This document shows, piece after piece, positions 46,779 to 55,496 of a stretch of 64,000 bases of DNA. Origin of the DNA: Larimichthys crocea (lineage: Eukaryota; Chordata; Actinopteri; Sciaenidae); NCBI RefSeq assembly GCF_000972845.2, contig NC_040018.1:2957632-3021631 (forward strand), given 5' to 3'. Position 1 is the first letter of the stretch. Every line of letters begins with the position of its first letter. The notes below the pieces were generated by a model, which saw only the letters and a list, made by a program, of their open reading frames with translations, was not told where the DNA came from and did not search any database. Made by a program: the position numbers and the translations under genes.

Positions 46779-47009
46779 TAACACGCATCATCAGACAGCA
46801 CCGGCATCCTGATAACCTTGCACTACCCGGCAACTCCGACACTACTCAAAAACTCATCCTCACTCCTCTGCAGACAAACACACACACACACACAAGAATA
46901 ACACTTTAAATAACCTTCACACTCCAGTCAAATCCCAAACCCAAATCACTGGTGACATGCTTAAAGTTGTCCCTCATCCAAAGCATGGTCTTACCTTTGT
47001 GACAGTCAT
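7377..47009 (-). CDS. coro2b: coro2b, coronin 2B (complete, 12 coding exons)
   Basis: Minus-strand join from 46995-47009, 19888-20088, 13758-13874, 12920-13069, 11860-12024, 10440-10556, 10216-10320, 9174-9270, 8770-8882, 8558-8648, 7813-7952 and 7377-7511. It encodes 481 residues, against 480 in human CORO2B. All introns are GT-AG and the frame is unbroken. Order: N-terminal coronin signature (SSKFRNVYGK), a seven-bladed WD-type propeller to about residue 390, a conserved linker (VNGIDLLENVPPRTENE), and a C-terminal coiled coil from about 438 to 475. Family knowledge: a type II, neuron-enriched coronin that binds actin and regulates focal adhesions and stress fibres in the cytoplasm. The linker and coiled coil match CORO2B better than CORO2A. 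Start chosen as MTVTK, the usual long-isoform start. Confidence 0.96.
7813..7952 (-). CDS. coro2b: coro2b coding exon 11 (C-terminal linker)
   Basis: Residues 391-437. It holds PVLMSLKEGY, FKAPVKEKKSMVVNGIDLLE and PPRTENE, the type II coronin linker between propeller and coiled coil. Acceptor gcaaacag, donor gtatga, phase 0 at the 3' end. Confidence 0.97.
8161..8330 (-). mobile_element. tRNA-derived SINE copy in coro2b intron 10
   Basis: On the minus strand the head reads ccctggtagtccacctgg then tagagcgtacactcc, a degenerate tRNA-like A-box region, followed by a B-box-like gggctcaatttc. It ends in a tail with aataaag and A-rich sequence. The layout matches a tRNA-derived SINE common in percomorph fish, as I recall it. 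Confidence 0.7.
8558..8648 (-). CDS. coro2b: coro2b coding exon 10
   Basis: Residues 361-390 plus one base, SDTYQEDIYPM to WLSGINR. Acceptor ggtttacag, donor gtaaac. It ends in phase 1, splitting the Asp of the NRD motif. Confidence 0.97.
8770..8882 (-). CDS. coro2b: coro2b coding exon 9
   Basis: Residues 323-360, VMPKHGLDVGACEVFRFYKL to MIVPRR. This conserved segment forms the end of the propeller. Acceptor gtctgcag, donor gtgagt, phase 0 at the 3' end. Confidence 0.97.
9174..9270 (-). CDS. coro2b: coro2b coding exon 8
   Basis: Residues 291-322 plus the first base of 323: GDGNIRYFEITTEKP to PAPQKGL. Acceptor ctttgacag, donor gtgagt. It ends in phase 1, splitting a Gly codon. Confidence 0.97.
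10216..10320 (-). CDS. coro2b: coro2b coding exon 7
   Basis: Residues 256-290, EDLSMPIVEEDIDG to MLYLAGK, a highly conserved propeller segment of coronins. Acceptor cttcccag, donor gttagc. It is separated from exon 6 by a 119-nt intron carrying a CA run. Confidence 0.97.
10440..10556 (-). CDS. coro2b: coro2b coding exon 6
   Basis: Residues 217-255, starting QACCKNHRVNRVVFLG and ending NTRQIALWDQ. The first residues differ from the human EA(S/N)CKNHR by my recall; the rest is nearly identical. Acceptor ccaccag, donor gtcaga, phase 0. Confidence 0.96.
10557..11859 (-). other. coro2b: coro2b intron 5
   Basis: No exon is recognised. The segment near 11228-11640 is a dispersed repeat, listed separately. 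The rest is AT-rich single-copy-looking sequence. Confidence 0.6.
11228..11640 (+). mobile_element. Fragment of a teleost DNA-transposon-like repeat
   Basis: The series ctcattcctaaaccatgag, cagactttccaagattttgg, gcgaggtcaggtactgatgt, tgggcgacaaggcctggttc and tcttccacaccaaactgag matches a very common fish dispersed repeat known to me by its sequence. No intact ORF is present. Exact family and ends are uncertain. Confidence 0.65.
11860..12024 (-). CDS. coro2b: coro2b coding exon 5
   Basis: Residues 162-216, ILIWNLEIGEP to EPRSGVVLQ. It contains CHTDVILSMSFNTDGSLLAT, a WD repeat, then CKDKKLRVIEPR. Acceptor tatatcag, donor gtgaga, phase 0. Confidence 0.97.
12920..13069 (-). CDS. coro2b: coro2b coding exon 4
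   Basis: Residues 112-161, VRVWEIPEGG to SAGYDYK. It completes one WD repeat (VRVW) and holds the next GH...LIEWHP repeat. Acceptor gtggtag, donor gtgcaa, phase 0. Confidence 0.97.
13758..13874 (-). CDS. coro2b: coro2b coding exon 3
   Basis: Residues 73-111, from SGRLESHYPKVCGHQGNVLD to ASCSEDTS. GHQGNVLDIKWNP is a WD-repeat GH dipeptide and strand. Acceptor ctgtttcag, donor gtaagt, phase 0. Confidence 0.97.
13975..14330 (+). repeat. Dispersed repeat, copy A
   Basis: Shares with positions 16864-17050 the blocks tctggttttc, tgatgtcct(t/c)cagctgct, ctctgtgat and a tagctgctgcta-like part followed by a segment ending in cagagcacag. The extension to 14330 matches by recall the rest of a teleost MITE-like family. 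Ends are approximate. Confidence 0.55.
15845..15920 (-). mobile_element. LINE 3' tail-like fragment
   Basis: On the minus strand it reads gaatttccctcgggatc-like sequence then aaaaaagta and an ATCT-rich tail, as at the 3' ends of several fish non-LTR retrotransposons. Only the end is present. Confidence 0.5.
16864..17050 (+). repeat. Dispersed repeat, copy B
   Basis: Second copy in the same intron of the family at 13975-14330, in the same orientation, ending near ctggtgaaccgagaaac. The two copies are about 2.9 kb apart and clearly diverged. Confidence 0.55.
19888..20088 (-). CDS. coro2b: coro2b coding exon 2 (coronin signature)
   Basis: Sixty-seven codons (residues 6-72), starting MSWRPTYRSSKF and ending VIPVSQ. 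It contains the coronin N-terminal signature (FRNVYGKVANREHCFDGIPI) and the first propeller strands. Acceptor ttcctcag, donor gtaact. The first codon is an ATG, so a transcript lacking exon 1 would start here and lose only five residues. Confidence 0.97.
21146..21493 (+). other. Unassigned coding-like open segment in coro2b intron 1
   Basis: An open frame of 115 codons. Its first part reads GEKLEEFLADERDHILRNLL and LLMDHISSQQELGRRGF, which looks like amphipathic helix sequence and faintly like a death-fold (CARD) domain. There is no convincing start and no clear splice frame. It could be a pseudogene fragment or chance. Confidence 0.2.
21960..22165 (+). mobile_element. Teleost dispersed repeat fragment
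   Basis: Blocks taaatggactgtatttatg, cctttctagtctta, gaccactcaaggcactgtta, ctgccatgcaaggtgccag and gagcaatttggggttcagta match a very common fish interspersed repeat. The family name is uncertain to me. Confidence 0.7.
22651..22732 (+). repeat. (CA)n microsatellite, about 41 units
   Basis: An uninterrupted CA dinucleotide run. It produces spurious poly-His/Thr open frames in this area. Confidence 0.97.
22975..23270 (-). other. coro2b: Possible alternative 5' exon of coro2b
   Basis: A purine-rich minus-strand stretch ends in AAG followed by a strong donor gtaagg at 22974-22973. It lies 2.9 kb upstream of coding exon 2, whose first codon is ATG. Splicing here would give a transcript starting at MSWRP. 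The stretch contains its own upstream ATGs in a frame that does not join exon 2, so those would act as upstream ORFs. Human CORO2B has short isoforms of this kind by my recall; the exon itself is inferred. Confidence 0.35.
26025..26135 (+). mobile_element. LINE/SINE 3' end fragment
   Basis: Ends in tttcccttcggggatcaata followed by aagtac, the 3' end typical of several fish non-LTR elements. Upstream identity fades near 26025. Confidence 0.5.
27755..28050 (+). mobile_element. Teleost dispersed repeat fragment
   Basis: Contains gacattcatggtctccagag, gtgatcctctgacttttcct with ctagc, aactatctcaacatc and ttagcatgctgat in the order of a well-known fish repeat rich in 'ttagcatgct' motifs. Diverged and interrupted. 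Confidence 0.55.
31270..31450 (+). mobile_element. hAT-type MITE fragment
   Basis: Begins tcaggggtgtcaaac, the terminal sequence shared by many fish hAT non-autonomous elements, followed by diverged internal sequence (cctgccaaaggttcaattta). The other terminal repeat is not evident. Confidence 0.5.
33686..34930 (+). mobile_element. Broken non-LTR retrotransposon (LINE), 3' part
   Basis: Three frames together show the C-terminal part of a LINE reverse transcriptase. They are an IDDTVIL catalytic motif (about 33743), NEDKTKFMVI then MYLGAIFTADG, ILNGCEAWL, and a C-terminal cysteine-histidine segment (CHCNMGIQNEEHLLMCPH, about 34565). Frameshifts and stops break the frame several times, so it is dead. 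The tail ends in a TAAC-type run near 34910-34925. The RT start and the endonuclease are missing, typical of 5' truncation. Confidence 0.8.
35578..35840 (+). mobile_element. Teleost MITE-like repeat fragment
   Basis: Blocks aaaggtatagttcacgtatt, gtgaggtacttatgcatagt, acctacagtagatgg and gtgcccccagtttg-like sequence match a common fish repeat. Ends uncertain. Confidence 0.55.
39824..39852 (+). repeat. (CA)n microsatellite
   Basis: Short CA run with one G interruption. Confidence 0.85.
40047..40092 (+). repeat. (CA)n microsatellite
   Basis: CA run of about 20 units with one interruption near its end. Confidence 0.9.
41066..41410 (+). mobile_element. MITE-like repeat with GGAAATTTCC-rich ends
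   Basis: Starts near ggtttgcaaaattccaggga and ends near ggaaatttcccacccctttg with caaccct. The termini are imperfect inverted matches (tttgcaaa... versus ...tttgcaacc), and the interior repeats variants of 'ggaaatttatggga' on both strands. It corresponds to a common fish DNA-transposon-derived repeat. Confidence 0.6.
43467..43782 (+). mobile_element. MITE with terminal inverted repeats
   Basis: Left end aaaggtccagtgtgtaagac and right end aatcctacacagttgatctt plus t are inverted matches. The interior (gggatctattggcagaatgg, gtgtaatcacctgaaaataa, ccaaacactg) matches a widespread teleost non-autonomous DNA transposon. Length about 316 bp, no coding capacity. Confidence 0.8.
44334..44635 (+). mobile_element. 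Probable solo LTR
   Basis: Begins TGTCA and ends TGACA, 302 bp. The 3' part (cagcatttgggtccattttc, then aaaccgtgaca) resembles the end of fish Gypsy-type LTRs as I recall them. There are no flanking retroviral-type ORFs and no second LTR nearby. A clean target-site duplication is not visible, so this could also be an old truncated copy. Confidence 0.5.
45111..45133 (+). repeat. (CT)n microsatellite
   Basis: A simple CT run; further pyrimidine-rich sequence follows. Confidence 0.9.
46119..46165 (+). repeat. Short fragment of a fish dispersed repeat
   Basis: The string cttttattcaaagcgatgta resembles the 'cttttatccaaagcgactta' core found in many fish repeats. Only this core is present. Confidence 0.3.
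46745..46777 (+). repeat. (CA)n microsatellite
   Basis: About 16 CA units, 220 bp from the coro2b start exon on the intron side. Confidence 0.9.
46995..47009 (-). CDS. coro2b: coro2b coding exon 1 (15-nt start exon, MTVTK)
   Basis: ATG ACT GTC ACA AAG followed by donor gtaaga. The five residues equal the known vertebrate CORO2B N-terminus, and phase 0 joins cleanly to the exon that begins MSWRP. It was identified by this match, since it is far too short for ORF detection. The 5' UTR continues to higher coordinates. Confidence 0.88.
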
Positions 47010-47620
47010 GCAGAATCAGTGGGTGAGGAGCAGGCCAGTGTCCCCTTCAAGCAGAGAGCAACGCTGCAGGAGTGGCAGAGTGATGAGGAGGAGAGGAGGG
47101 CACCTCTGCTGAATATGCAGAGAGAGAGGGGAGAAAGGAGGAGGGGACAGACAGGTTAGTGTGTCTGGCTCACTAAGTACGGAGGGGCTGATTGCTGCTG
47201 CAGTGAAGTAATGGCTGGCCGTCGGCGTGCGGTTGGTTACTACAACAGGGAAAAGCTCCTCGCTAGGATACACCCCTGCCTCCTCCCTCCCTCCCTCCTT
47301 CCCCAACTGCACACACGCAAACACACGTCCACTGATGATGCACACAAAGTCTGGCTGTCCTACTCTCTCACTCTCTGTCTCTCGCAATATGATTAGTGAT
47401 GGGCTAATACAGCTTATTGATGAGCAGTCAGGCAGGCAGGCAGGGCTGCAGGAGGAGGAGGAGGCGGGAGCAGTGCTGCCTGGGACAGGAGAGGAGAGGA
47501 CTGCAGAAACAGAGAGGGAGGGAGGGAGGGAGGGAGGGAGGGAGTTGGACGCTGTGTCGCAGTCTGCTACTCGGGCATGGAGCTAGCTGCACGTCATCCG
47601 GTGTGTACAAATGTGTGTGT
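47010..47620 (-). promoter_or_regulatory. coro2b: coro2b 5' UTR and probable promoter region
   Basis: Directly upstream of the MTVTK exon on the minus strand. CpG dinucleotides are denser than in the flanks (for example around 47220-47260 and 47545-47600). A pyrimidine tract ending in ctcctgcag lies about 60 nt before the ATG and could be an acceptor for a separate 5' UTR exon. A TGACGT core lies near 47595. The (GGGA)n run sits at about 47515-47545. The transcription start itself cannot be placed. Confidence 0.45.
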
Positions 47621-49844
47621 GTGTCTGCGTGTGTGCATGACACAAGCATAGATGGGAAGAGACAAGAACATCTTTTGATTTTTGCACGTCAACTTCAGAC
47701 TCTATCAAGATATTTCTTTAGGTGAAAACAATAATACAGACGCCTAGACACGTGTGCATAGACACACAAGGTAAAAGTTGTAAAGCCGTACACTCTTTGA
47801 CTGTGTTTATCTACTTATCCTTCACCTAATCCCTACATGTATCCTTTGACCTAACCCTACACTCGAGGTGAGCAAAACAAATCAGTGTTATTGTTCATCC
47901 ACTGTCAGAATCAAATTGATATGAATGAATTAAAGGTTACAAAATCAAAGTTATTAAACCTTTATTTCTTTTTATACGCAGTCTCAACACAATAATTTGT
48001 AGAATCAGTCGGACTTGATTCTGCATACCATTTGTCGTATTGTGATATAAATCATTATCACACAATATTCCTATTAATGTCATGATGCTGCTGTGTGTGT
48101 AACTCCTAACCTTCTTATCTTAAATTTAAAGGTCCGGTTACAGATGAAGTTACAGATTGCAACCAAATGAATAGTCTCCCACGTCTCATCCTCTCCTTCC
48201 TATAAATTCATACAGGTCATATGTAGATATGTTTGGTTTGTCTGTTCTAAGCTACTGTACCCGCTCTTACTGTAGATATAAAGGGCTCATCTTAAAACAA
48301 ACAAAAACACAACAATTCTTATATTCAGGTTATTATACTATATGAAAACATACTAATGAATATTATATTTAATACTTACAAAGAAATACCTTTAAAAGCT
48401 CTTTTAAGTCTTAAATACAGATGAATTCATCAAAGAAATCAGAATATCAGTATGATATCTTCATATTTAAGTACTTTTCTTATGTTTCCTTTTCATTGTA
48501 AGGACACTAGTTTAGTAGCACAAAGACACAGACACTCACAGAGCAACACATCTTTGTCATACTAATTGTATAAAGACACAAGCCAAAATTCCAACTCAGT
48601 TACCATGGCTTAACTTCCCATAGCTGTGAGAGACTCTTCTCTAGTGGCTGCAACTCACAATACTGGTTTTGTTTTGTGCATCCACATGTACACACTTCTG
48701 TGTGTGTGTCTATGTGTATGTGTATGTGTGTGTGTACTGCACATGCTGGAGTAAAGGTCGCTAAGAGAGACAAAGACAGAAGGAGCATGATAGAAACTGT
48801 TCATCCCAGGTGTCCTGCGATTATACTTGTCTGTCTTACTGTGGTTTTATCGTTCTCTCCCATGTTGTCATTCAGTGGTCACTTTGCTCCTCAGTCTCTG
48901 TCTCGTCTGAGGTCCCACTCTCAGCACTTCCTGTCTAGGACAATAGTATTTCCTGTGTCTGTGTGCATATGTTAGGAGTGGGGAGCTATGATAGTACTTA
49001 TTGCGTGCCAAAGCTTAAATAGTAATACGACAGGCTGTACTTCATCTTGAGAAACACACACTATGAAGGAATAATGCATTAATAATAAGAAACAAAAGCA
49101 CTGAAACATCAAATTACAACCACAAGAGTTTTGGTCTTTCATCCCTTTTAATTAAAGAAAACACAAGTTATTTATTTAATATTTCTATAACATGCATGAG
49201 TGTGACCCAGTGTGAAACTTACATGTTGTGCCATGAATTTTCCAGGATGTTGGAAGTACGTAATCTTTCCACTTTACATCATGAAGAAGGTGTAAGTTGA
49301 ACAGACATCATCAGCTGGGTGAAGGTGGCAAATACATGGCCACCGTGTCTACATGCTGCTAATAAAAGCAAATGGAGATGGCAGAAGAGAACTTTTATTT
49401 ACATTTTTGATGGTTAAAGTTATTATGCATGGATGTCAACAACAATCACTTCGATAAATTGAATAATAAACCACAGTTGCTACTGTCTATCTTGTCTGTA
49501 TGCTTTAAATCCACAATTCCTCTCTGTTCCAGTAAATTATGGAGAGCCTGTTTTGCATTAGGAATTTCATTTCCTTGTTGTTTACTGCTCTGACCCTCTG
49601 ACAGCTGTGTAACCTGAGGGAATCCACCATATTTAACAGTTTGCTGCCATCTTGTGGTGAAATCACATTATTACCTTCAGGTTGTTTGGCTGAGATGTTT
49701 GCCAATGTATTTGACTTATTTTTAACTTTTTAATTTAATGGTGTCCAGTTGTGGATTTTCAAACTATTAACTTACAAATGAGCTTTTAGTTTATATTCTA
49801 CACAATGAAGAAATAACCTTTATCGTCAGTATAATGAGGATTGT

Positions 49845-49927
49845 GATAACGATGTAAAGTCTCTTTGAGTACGTTGAAAAGCGCTTTTAAATAAAATGTA
49901 TTATTATTATTATTATTATTATTATTT
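49845..49927 (+). mobile_element. Repeat tail with (TTA)n
   Basis: Reads tctctttgagtacgttgaaa then agcgcttttaaataaaatgt and a TTA run, the 3' end of a common fish dispersed element. Confidence 0.5.
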
Positions 49928-50205
49928 AAAAATGTGTCATTTACATTTACATTTTTTCAAAACAAAAAAAGTGTAGAAATATTGTAGAAAGCAATGGAAA
50001 GTTCTGAAGTTATTCAGCAGAGTTTAATTAATAATGCCAAATGTGAATTTCCATTCAGTTGGAGTATACAAAGTTTAATATAGGGTGTGTACTGTTGAAT
50101 GAAAGAATCATGAGCAGTATAATGCACAAATAACACCATTTATAATACACAATTATGTAAATAATAAGTTAAGATATTAAATTATAATAAAATAATTAAA
50201 AATAC

Positions 50206-50240
<35 letters not shown>
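50206..50240 (+). repeat. (TAA)n microsatellite
   Basis: About eleven TAA triplets. Confidence 0.9.
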
Positions 50241-50241
<1 letters not shown>

Positions 50242-50404
50242 TTTAAAACGCATCTAAGTATCCACTGTGATATATGAGAGTAACTTACAAACTAAATATA
50301 CCTTCAGAAACACCTGTAGGTCGTTTACAACACTTTAGGGCTGATTTAAAGAATTAATAAAAAGCTCTTTAAGGCGTTGGAGCAAAAAACAATCTATTGT
50401 ACAG

Positions 50405-50534
50405 TAAAAAACCGATTTTACCTGGTTTCCTCGGTCGTTTGACCAGCTGCAGTAATCAGTAATGGGAGTGGGTACACCTGGTGCTGAGATGGCGCGGTTA
50501 ATTGATTCATTTATAGCTTAGCTTCATGTATCAG
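50405..50534 (+). other. Possible non-coding first exon with GTGAGT donor
   Basis: A slightly CpG-richer stretch (cctcggtcg, gatggcgcgg) ends in atcag followed by gtgagtg. No long ORF is present; ATGGCGCGG opens only a ten-codon frame. It could be the 5' UTR exon of a plus-strand gene or lncRNA, or chance. Confidence 0.2.
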
Positions 50535-51055
50535 GTGAGTGTTAACTTTGTAAAGTTAGATAACGTTATAGCATGTTTAGTTTTGCTTGTAAATTGATAA
50601 CTTCGTTATAATTTTAATAAAAAGTACACAATAAGTCAAGTATACCGTGGTCGTAGATGCAGCTCTGCAGACAGGCTTCGGCTTTAGCTGCGTCATGTGG
50701 TTAATGGAGGTTTTAATAACAAGGCTGGGTTTTTTAATGTGTACATTAAAACAAGTATTGAGGTCAAGCTTTTCCTGAGCTGATAGCGGGAGTAGCTTGC
50801 ATTACACTGTCTTGGCTAATATAACTGTCTATGGAGAAGACAGACAGTCACAATCTCGGGACACAGGTGAAGCTTTCCTCATTGACCTTTTTCACGCAGC
50901 CATTTTGACCTGAAATAGTAACACATGGTGTTCCAATGATACTAATTGAGGTTCAGGTCAAACAGAGTCAGGGTTAGCTCACTGGAAAAGCTCTGCTGCG
51001 ATAAAATTCGGAAATTGTTAGTTAAACAATGTTATACAGTTGATATAATACAGTA

Positions 51056-51092
51056 TATTATTATTATTATTATTTATTATTATTATTTTATT
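51056..51092 (+). repeat. (TTA)n microsatellite, interrupted
   Basis: TTA triplets with two interruptions. Confidence 0.85.
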
Positions 51093-53170
51093 ATATGGCA
51101 TTGTGTGTTGTTCCAGCTGTATAGAAGCTTCTTCAAACAAAAGTGTTTCCAAACAACCTCCATTAGTCTAGTTTATCTTTGCTTAGCTCTGACTTGATCA
51201 TTAGCATTAACCATCAATGCAAAAGTCTCAAATTTACCAAAAATATCTACAAGGGAAGCACACACACTAGGGCTGAGTCATGTTTTTGCTCCTGTGATGT
51301 CTACTGAGGTTTCACTAATTCAGCTAACAAGCTGACAAGCTATGATCCTATTTTAATGTTAACTAAACTTATGACCGGTAACGGTACCACACAGTATACA
51401 CAGACATTTCTGCCTCTCTTAGCTGACTATAATCAAAATATTATATGACAGGTTTTCATAAATTAGTTTGGAGAAAACTTAAATTTTTGTTCAGGCAAAT
51501 TGATTCCCCAGTTGATCTAGAATTGTATATGTTGTGTGTATACTGTAAATCAGCACCACATCAGGCTTAGTTGATCAAGTTAGATGCCAAAGTCATAAGA
51601 ACCTTGTCTGAACTGGCTTTCAAATGAATTGACACATTGCCAATCTATATTTATAGATTTATGAAAATGATGTAAATATCACTCACCAGACAAACAAGAG
51701 TCTAAAGGCTGTGACCGAAAGCTTGTAATTGTCTGCGTGTAATGGCTTTCAAAACACTGCAGACTTTAATAAGTGCTATTGCATGTTCTGTTTTATGAAT
51801 ATTTACTTACACAGCAAACATAACGACACAACTGTAAAATGTTACTTTAAAAAATGTAAATACCACTTATGCGTTCAACGGAAATTGACTTCATTTCATC
51901 ATTTACGGCATTTTCACATTTTGTATTATTTACAGCATATGAAGCCTCTTGATATCCGCTCAAAGCCTGCTTGTTCACATGTAGGAAAATGTACTAAAAA
52001 GTGATTTAGAATTATCTGTAGGCTGTAATACATATTTGAAAGCTTCTAAAACTGATGAATTGTGCCCTTCAAATGCTTGAGAAATCTTTTAATTCTTTCT
52101 CCCACTAGAATGCAGGTTGTAATAGAACAGCTTGTGCGCTCTCCACAGCTCATAAACCCTATAATTGAAGCACTTCAGATTACAATTGGCTGCAGTAAGA
52201 CTTTTAGTTGGATTACTAGAAACCTGAATCTCTGCCAACAGACGTTTGTACATGGATTCCCTTCATTCCCTGCATCAATGCTGTTTATGCACATCAGTGC
52301 TCAGTGGAGTCCCTCATGATTCATTCTCACTGTAAGCAAAGCATCATTCTGCAAGTTATTTAATCAGTGTGCTCAGCAGATGACTGTTACAAAAGATAAA
52401 ACAGATGAATATGTGGTAATCAACCGCTGTGTCACTGTCTGAGCTGACTGCCTCTCGAAGAAAAATTGGAAAATCTGTGCAAACCACTGGAAAAATCAGA
52501 CAGCTCACCTAGGGACCCCTGTTCTTTGGCTTCTCAGCTTACTCACCATTCAGAAACCACATTATGCTAATAGTCAGATGGATGACTAATCTTGCAGACT
52601 AAAGGCTGCTTGCATAAGCAACTTAAAAACAGCGATGTAAAAACAATTTTATGCTTGAGGTGAAGCTGACATACCAGGTGGAAACATCCCGTCCAGCATC
52701 TCAGAAACTACTATTATTCAGTGACTAATGTTTCGGCTGACCTTAAGGCTGCAAATGTTCCACCTAAAAACCAACATCAAAATCATTTTCACTGTGCAGC
52801 TGTAATTATATAAACTGACAAATTACATTCTTAATCTATCAGTCAGGAGATGCGTATTTTTACACGGGCTGCTGTATGTTCTTTTAATCCAAAGTCAGTG
52901 AATACTGAACTGCCTTTATGGGTTGAGGTAAACCCTAATTAAAAATCTGTAAGACTGTTATTTCAAATCCAACAAGCCCTCAACTATTATTTCAGAACTA
53001 ATTTAAATGGATTAAAATGAAGCACAACAAAATATGTCCTGTGACTGAGGCCCATCTACAGGTGGCGCTGTGTTTCTGTGTGCTGAAACACTCGCATACG
53101 TCCACACATACAGCACGTACAATTTGCTTTGTAACTAATTTCTTTTTCTGATTTGGTGGCCGGCTGACAG

Positions 53171-53235
53171 CAGAGGGGGAGAGAGACAGGAAAGGATGAT
53201 GGATGAGGAGGAACACACGTGTGCAATACACAAAG
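53171..53235 (+). other. Possible short coding exon (MMDEEEHTCAIHK)
   Basis: An acceptor-like ctgacag and a donor-like gtatgt bracket 65 nt. An ATG at 53196 opens MMDEEEHTCAIHK and leaves phase 1. No matching downstream exon was found. The protein start is unknown to me. Confidence 0.2.
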
Positions 53236-55015
53236 GTATGTGGTCAGATTTCAATCCAGATCTACACTATATGATGTGCACCAAAGCCAACTCAACCACC
53301 ACAATGGCCAGGTTCTTATTTAGCATCATGAGGAGCAGCCCCCTCCTCATCAATACTACCCCCAGCTCTTTCACTCCTTCCTATCCTGACTGAGCGCCCC
53401 CCACCCCCTTTCAGATCCTTCCTAACACTGGCCCACCGCACGATTTCCCCCTCACAGAAATTGTTGCTCTAGTGGAACATTTAATGCACAGGGGCTCAAA
53501 TTTCGGCTTCCCCAGTGCGCAGCACAGTGTTCCAGTCGGCCACAGTCTGCACACAAACCACTTCCTCTATCTGAAGCAAAGTGAAGAAGAAGAAGAAGAA
53601 GAGGGCAGAGGGGTTTGAATAGGACCATGAAGAAAATGTTAGAGGCAAGCAAAGCAGCTGATGGAGGCCGACAGAAATAGGAAGCGTGAGAGTAAGTGGG
53701 AGTACGAGTGGTTGAGGTCCTAATCAATCAGTGCCTGCAGAGTCCGTTTGTATAGGTGATGTCAAGCATGAGTAGACATTTCCACAGCCCTTTTCCACCG
53801 TTTTTTAATTCATCCAAGTCTCCTCTTCAGCTATGTTTCCCTTCCCGGAGCCTCTCGTTTGCTCTATTTTTTCACCTGCCGGTCATTGGGGCAGATTTAC
53901 GGACTCCTCTGATGGAAAAAAAGCCTCCATCCCTCAGCAGAACGTGATTCATGTCAGTGTTAAGGAGAGATGCTTCTGAACTTAATACTCTTATAATTTA
54001 TTTTTGAAATCATTGCATAACCTCTCTTCCTGCTTTTTTAAATGGACTTGGTAACCTTGTCGTCTAGTTATAAACTGTTACATCTACAAAGGTAATAGAT
54101 AATGCAATTAATGAGGGAGATGTATTATATCTGTGATTTAGAGTTCAGCGTTGCTTCCAATTGGGAAAAGCGCCAAACTGGGTAACCAGACACAGGAATA
54201 CATTCTTTCTTTATTTCCCTCTCTTTGTCAGTAGTGTCTGTCTCTTTTCCTCTCTCTCATACACATTCACCACACACAGAGTCTGGAAAACAACACGCTC
54301 ACATTAAGTCAATGACAGCAGTACAAAGGCTTCACATGTGGTAGCAGTTAAGCAGACCTTTGCAATCCAATAGACCTTAAATAAAGACTGGTAACATAGC
54401 AAACAACTTCTCATCAAATACATACGACAGGATTAAGACATAACTTTTGCTCCATATGCTTTAAGGTCTGATAAAAATGTTCTTCTATTATGTGACATCA
54501 CTCGAGACAGAAAAATAACTCTTACCCAACACTAGTTCATTTTATATTCACAATAGCCAAAGACTATATATGTGTCTCTCATAAAACTCAGTCGGCAAGG
54601 AGAAAACACATTCAAAACTTATAATTCCCAGAGGATCATTCACTGAAGTGAGTCAGTCTGGCAGAGAGTGTACATTTCAATATTCCTTTGGTCAGCTCTG
54701 TCCCTACCAATGAATGTGAAGTGCCTTTTATGGTCATTTGGTTTCCATTTGGGGGTAAGTTGGAGGGTACTGCACCACCACTTGACAAATTTCTGGCTTG
54801 ATTTAATATATATTTTATGACTCTACTGTGCCATAAGGGTGCTGAGGCAGGTATATGTAAAACCAACAATTCCGATTTTAAACAAATCTTAGTCTAAAGA
54901 CATTAAACGCACACACAGACACAAATATGTAATTTTTAATATATCACCAATGATTGATGAGTCAGTGCTTCAACGGTTTAGAGAGAAACCATAACTTGTA
55001 TTTAAATTAGTCACA

Positions 55016-55496
55016 GTCATTCGGCAACCTCTGTGGCTGTGAAGTGAAGCCACTGCAGAAGTGCAGTTCCTTGAACTTCAACTTGAGGCTGGCTACAGAA
55101 CGAGTCAGTCTCCATAAGTCCCCATGTTAAAATGTCCAACTTCACAGCGGAAATAAGCATGTTTACAGCCTGGTTTTGGTCTCTATAGCTAATTTCCCCG
55201 TTCATGACAACTGTACTGAGTCTGAATTTTTTTAACTCACCTGTTCAAATTATATTAAGGCTTAAAGTTATACATAATTAACAGCGTGGCTGCTTGTTTG
55301 AGAACCCAGGCATCATTCAGCCCACCCCGAGTCCGCTGATGATCCACTTCTTTGCCTATTATTTTTTTAATTAGCTGTCAGGAGGAAGGGGCAGGACTGC
55401 CAACGTGGTGGCGGCCAGAGCTTCACAGCGGCTCTTCAAAAACCTGTGAGTGATGCCACACATACACTGTCCATTCTTTATACTGTCAGTGGTCAT
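55016..55496 (+). mobile_element. Teleost MITE-like element
   Basis: The ordered blocks cggcaacctctgtggctgtg, tccccatgttaaaatgtcca, ttggtctctatagctaattt, gtttgagaacc, gtcaggaggaaggggcagga and ccattctttatactgtcagt reproduce a common fish repeat almost end to end. The exon-like gtgagt at about 55447 lies inside it and is part of the repeat. Confidence 0.7.

Larger units (their letters stand above)
20089..46994 (-). other. coro2b: coro2b intron 1 (26.9 kb)
   Basis: Separates the 15-nt start exon from coding exon 2. It holds most mobile-element fragments of the window, several CA runs and the possible alternative first exon. No other gene is supported inside it. Stretches between listed features show nothing I can name. 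Confidence 0.85.

Noticed and set aside
47227..47649. Several overlapping frames around the coro2b 5' region
   Set aside because: They come from purine-rich GGGA and GGA repeats in the probable promoter.
55367..55450. Exon-like segment with acceptor ttaattag and donor gtgagt
   Set aside because: It lies inside a common teleost repeat, so the signals belong to the element.
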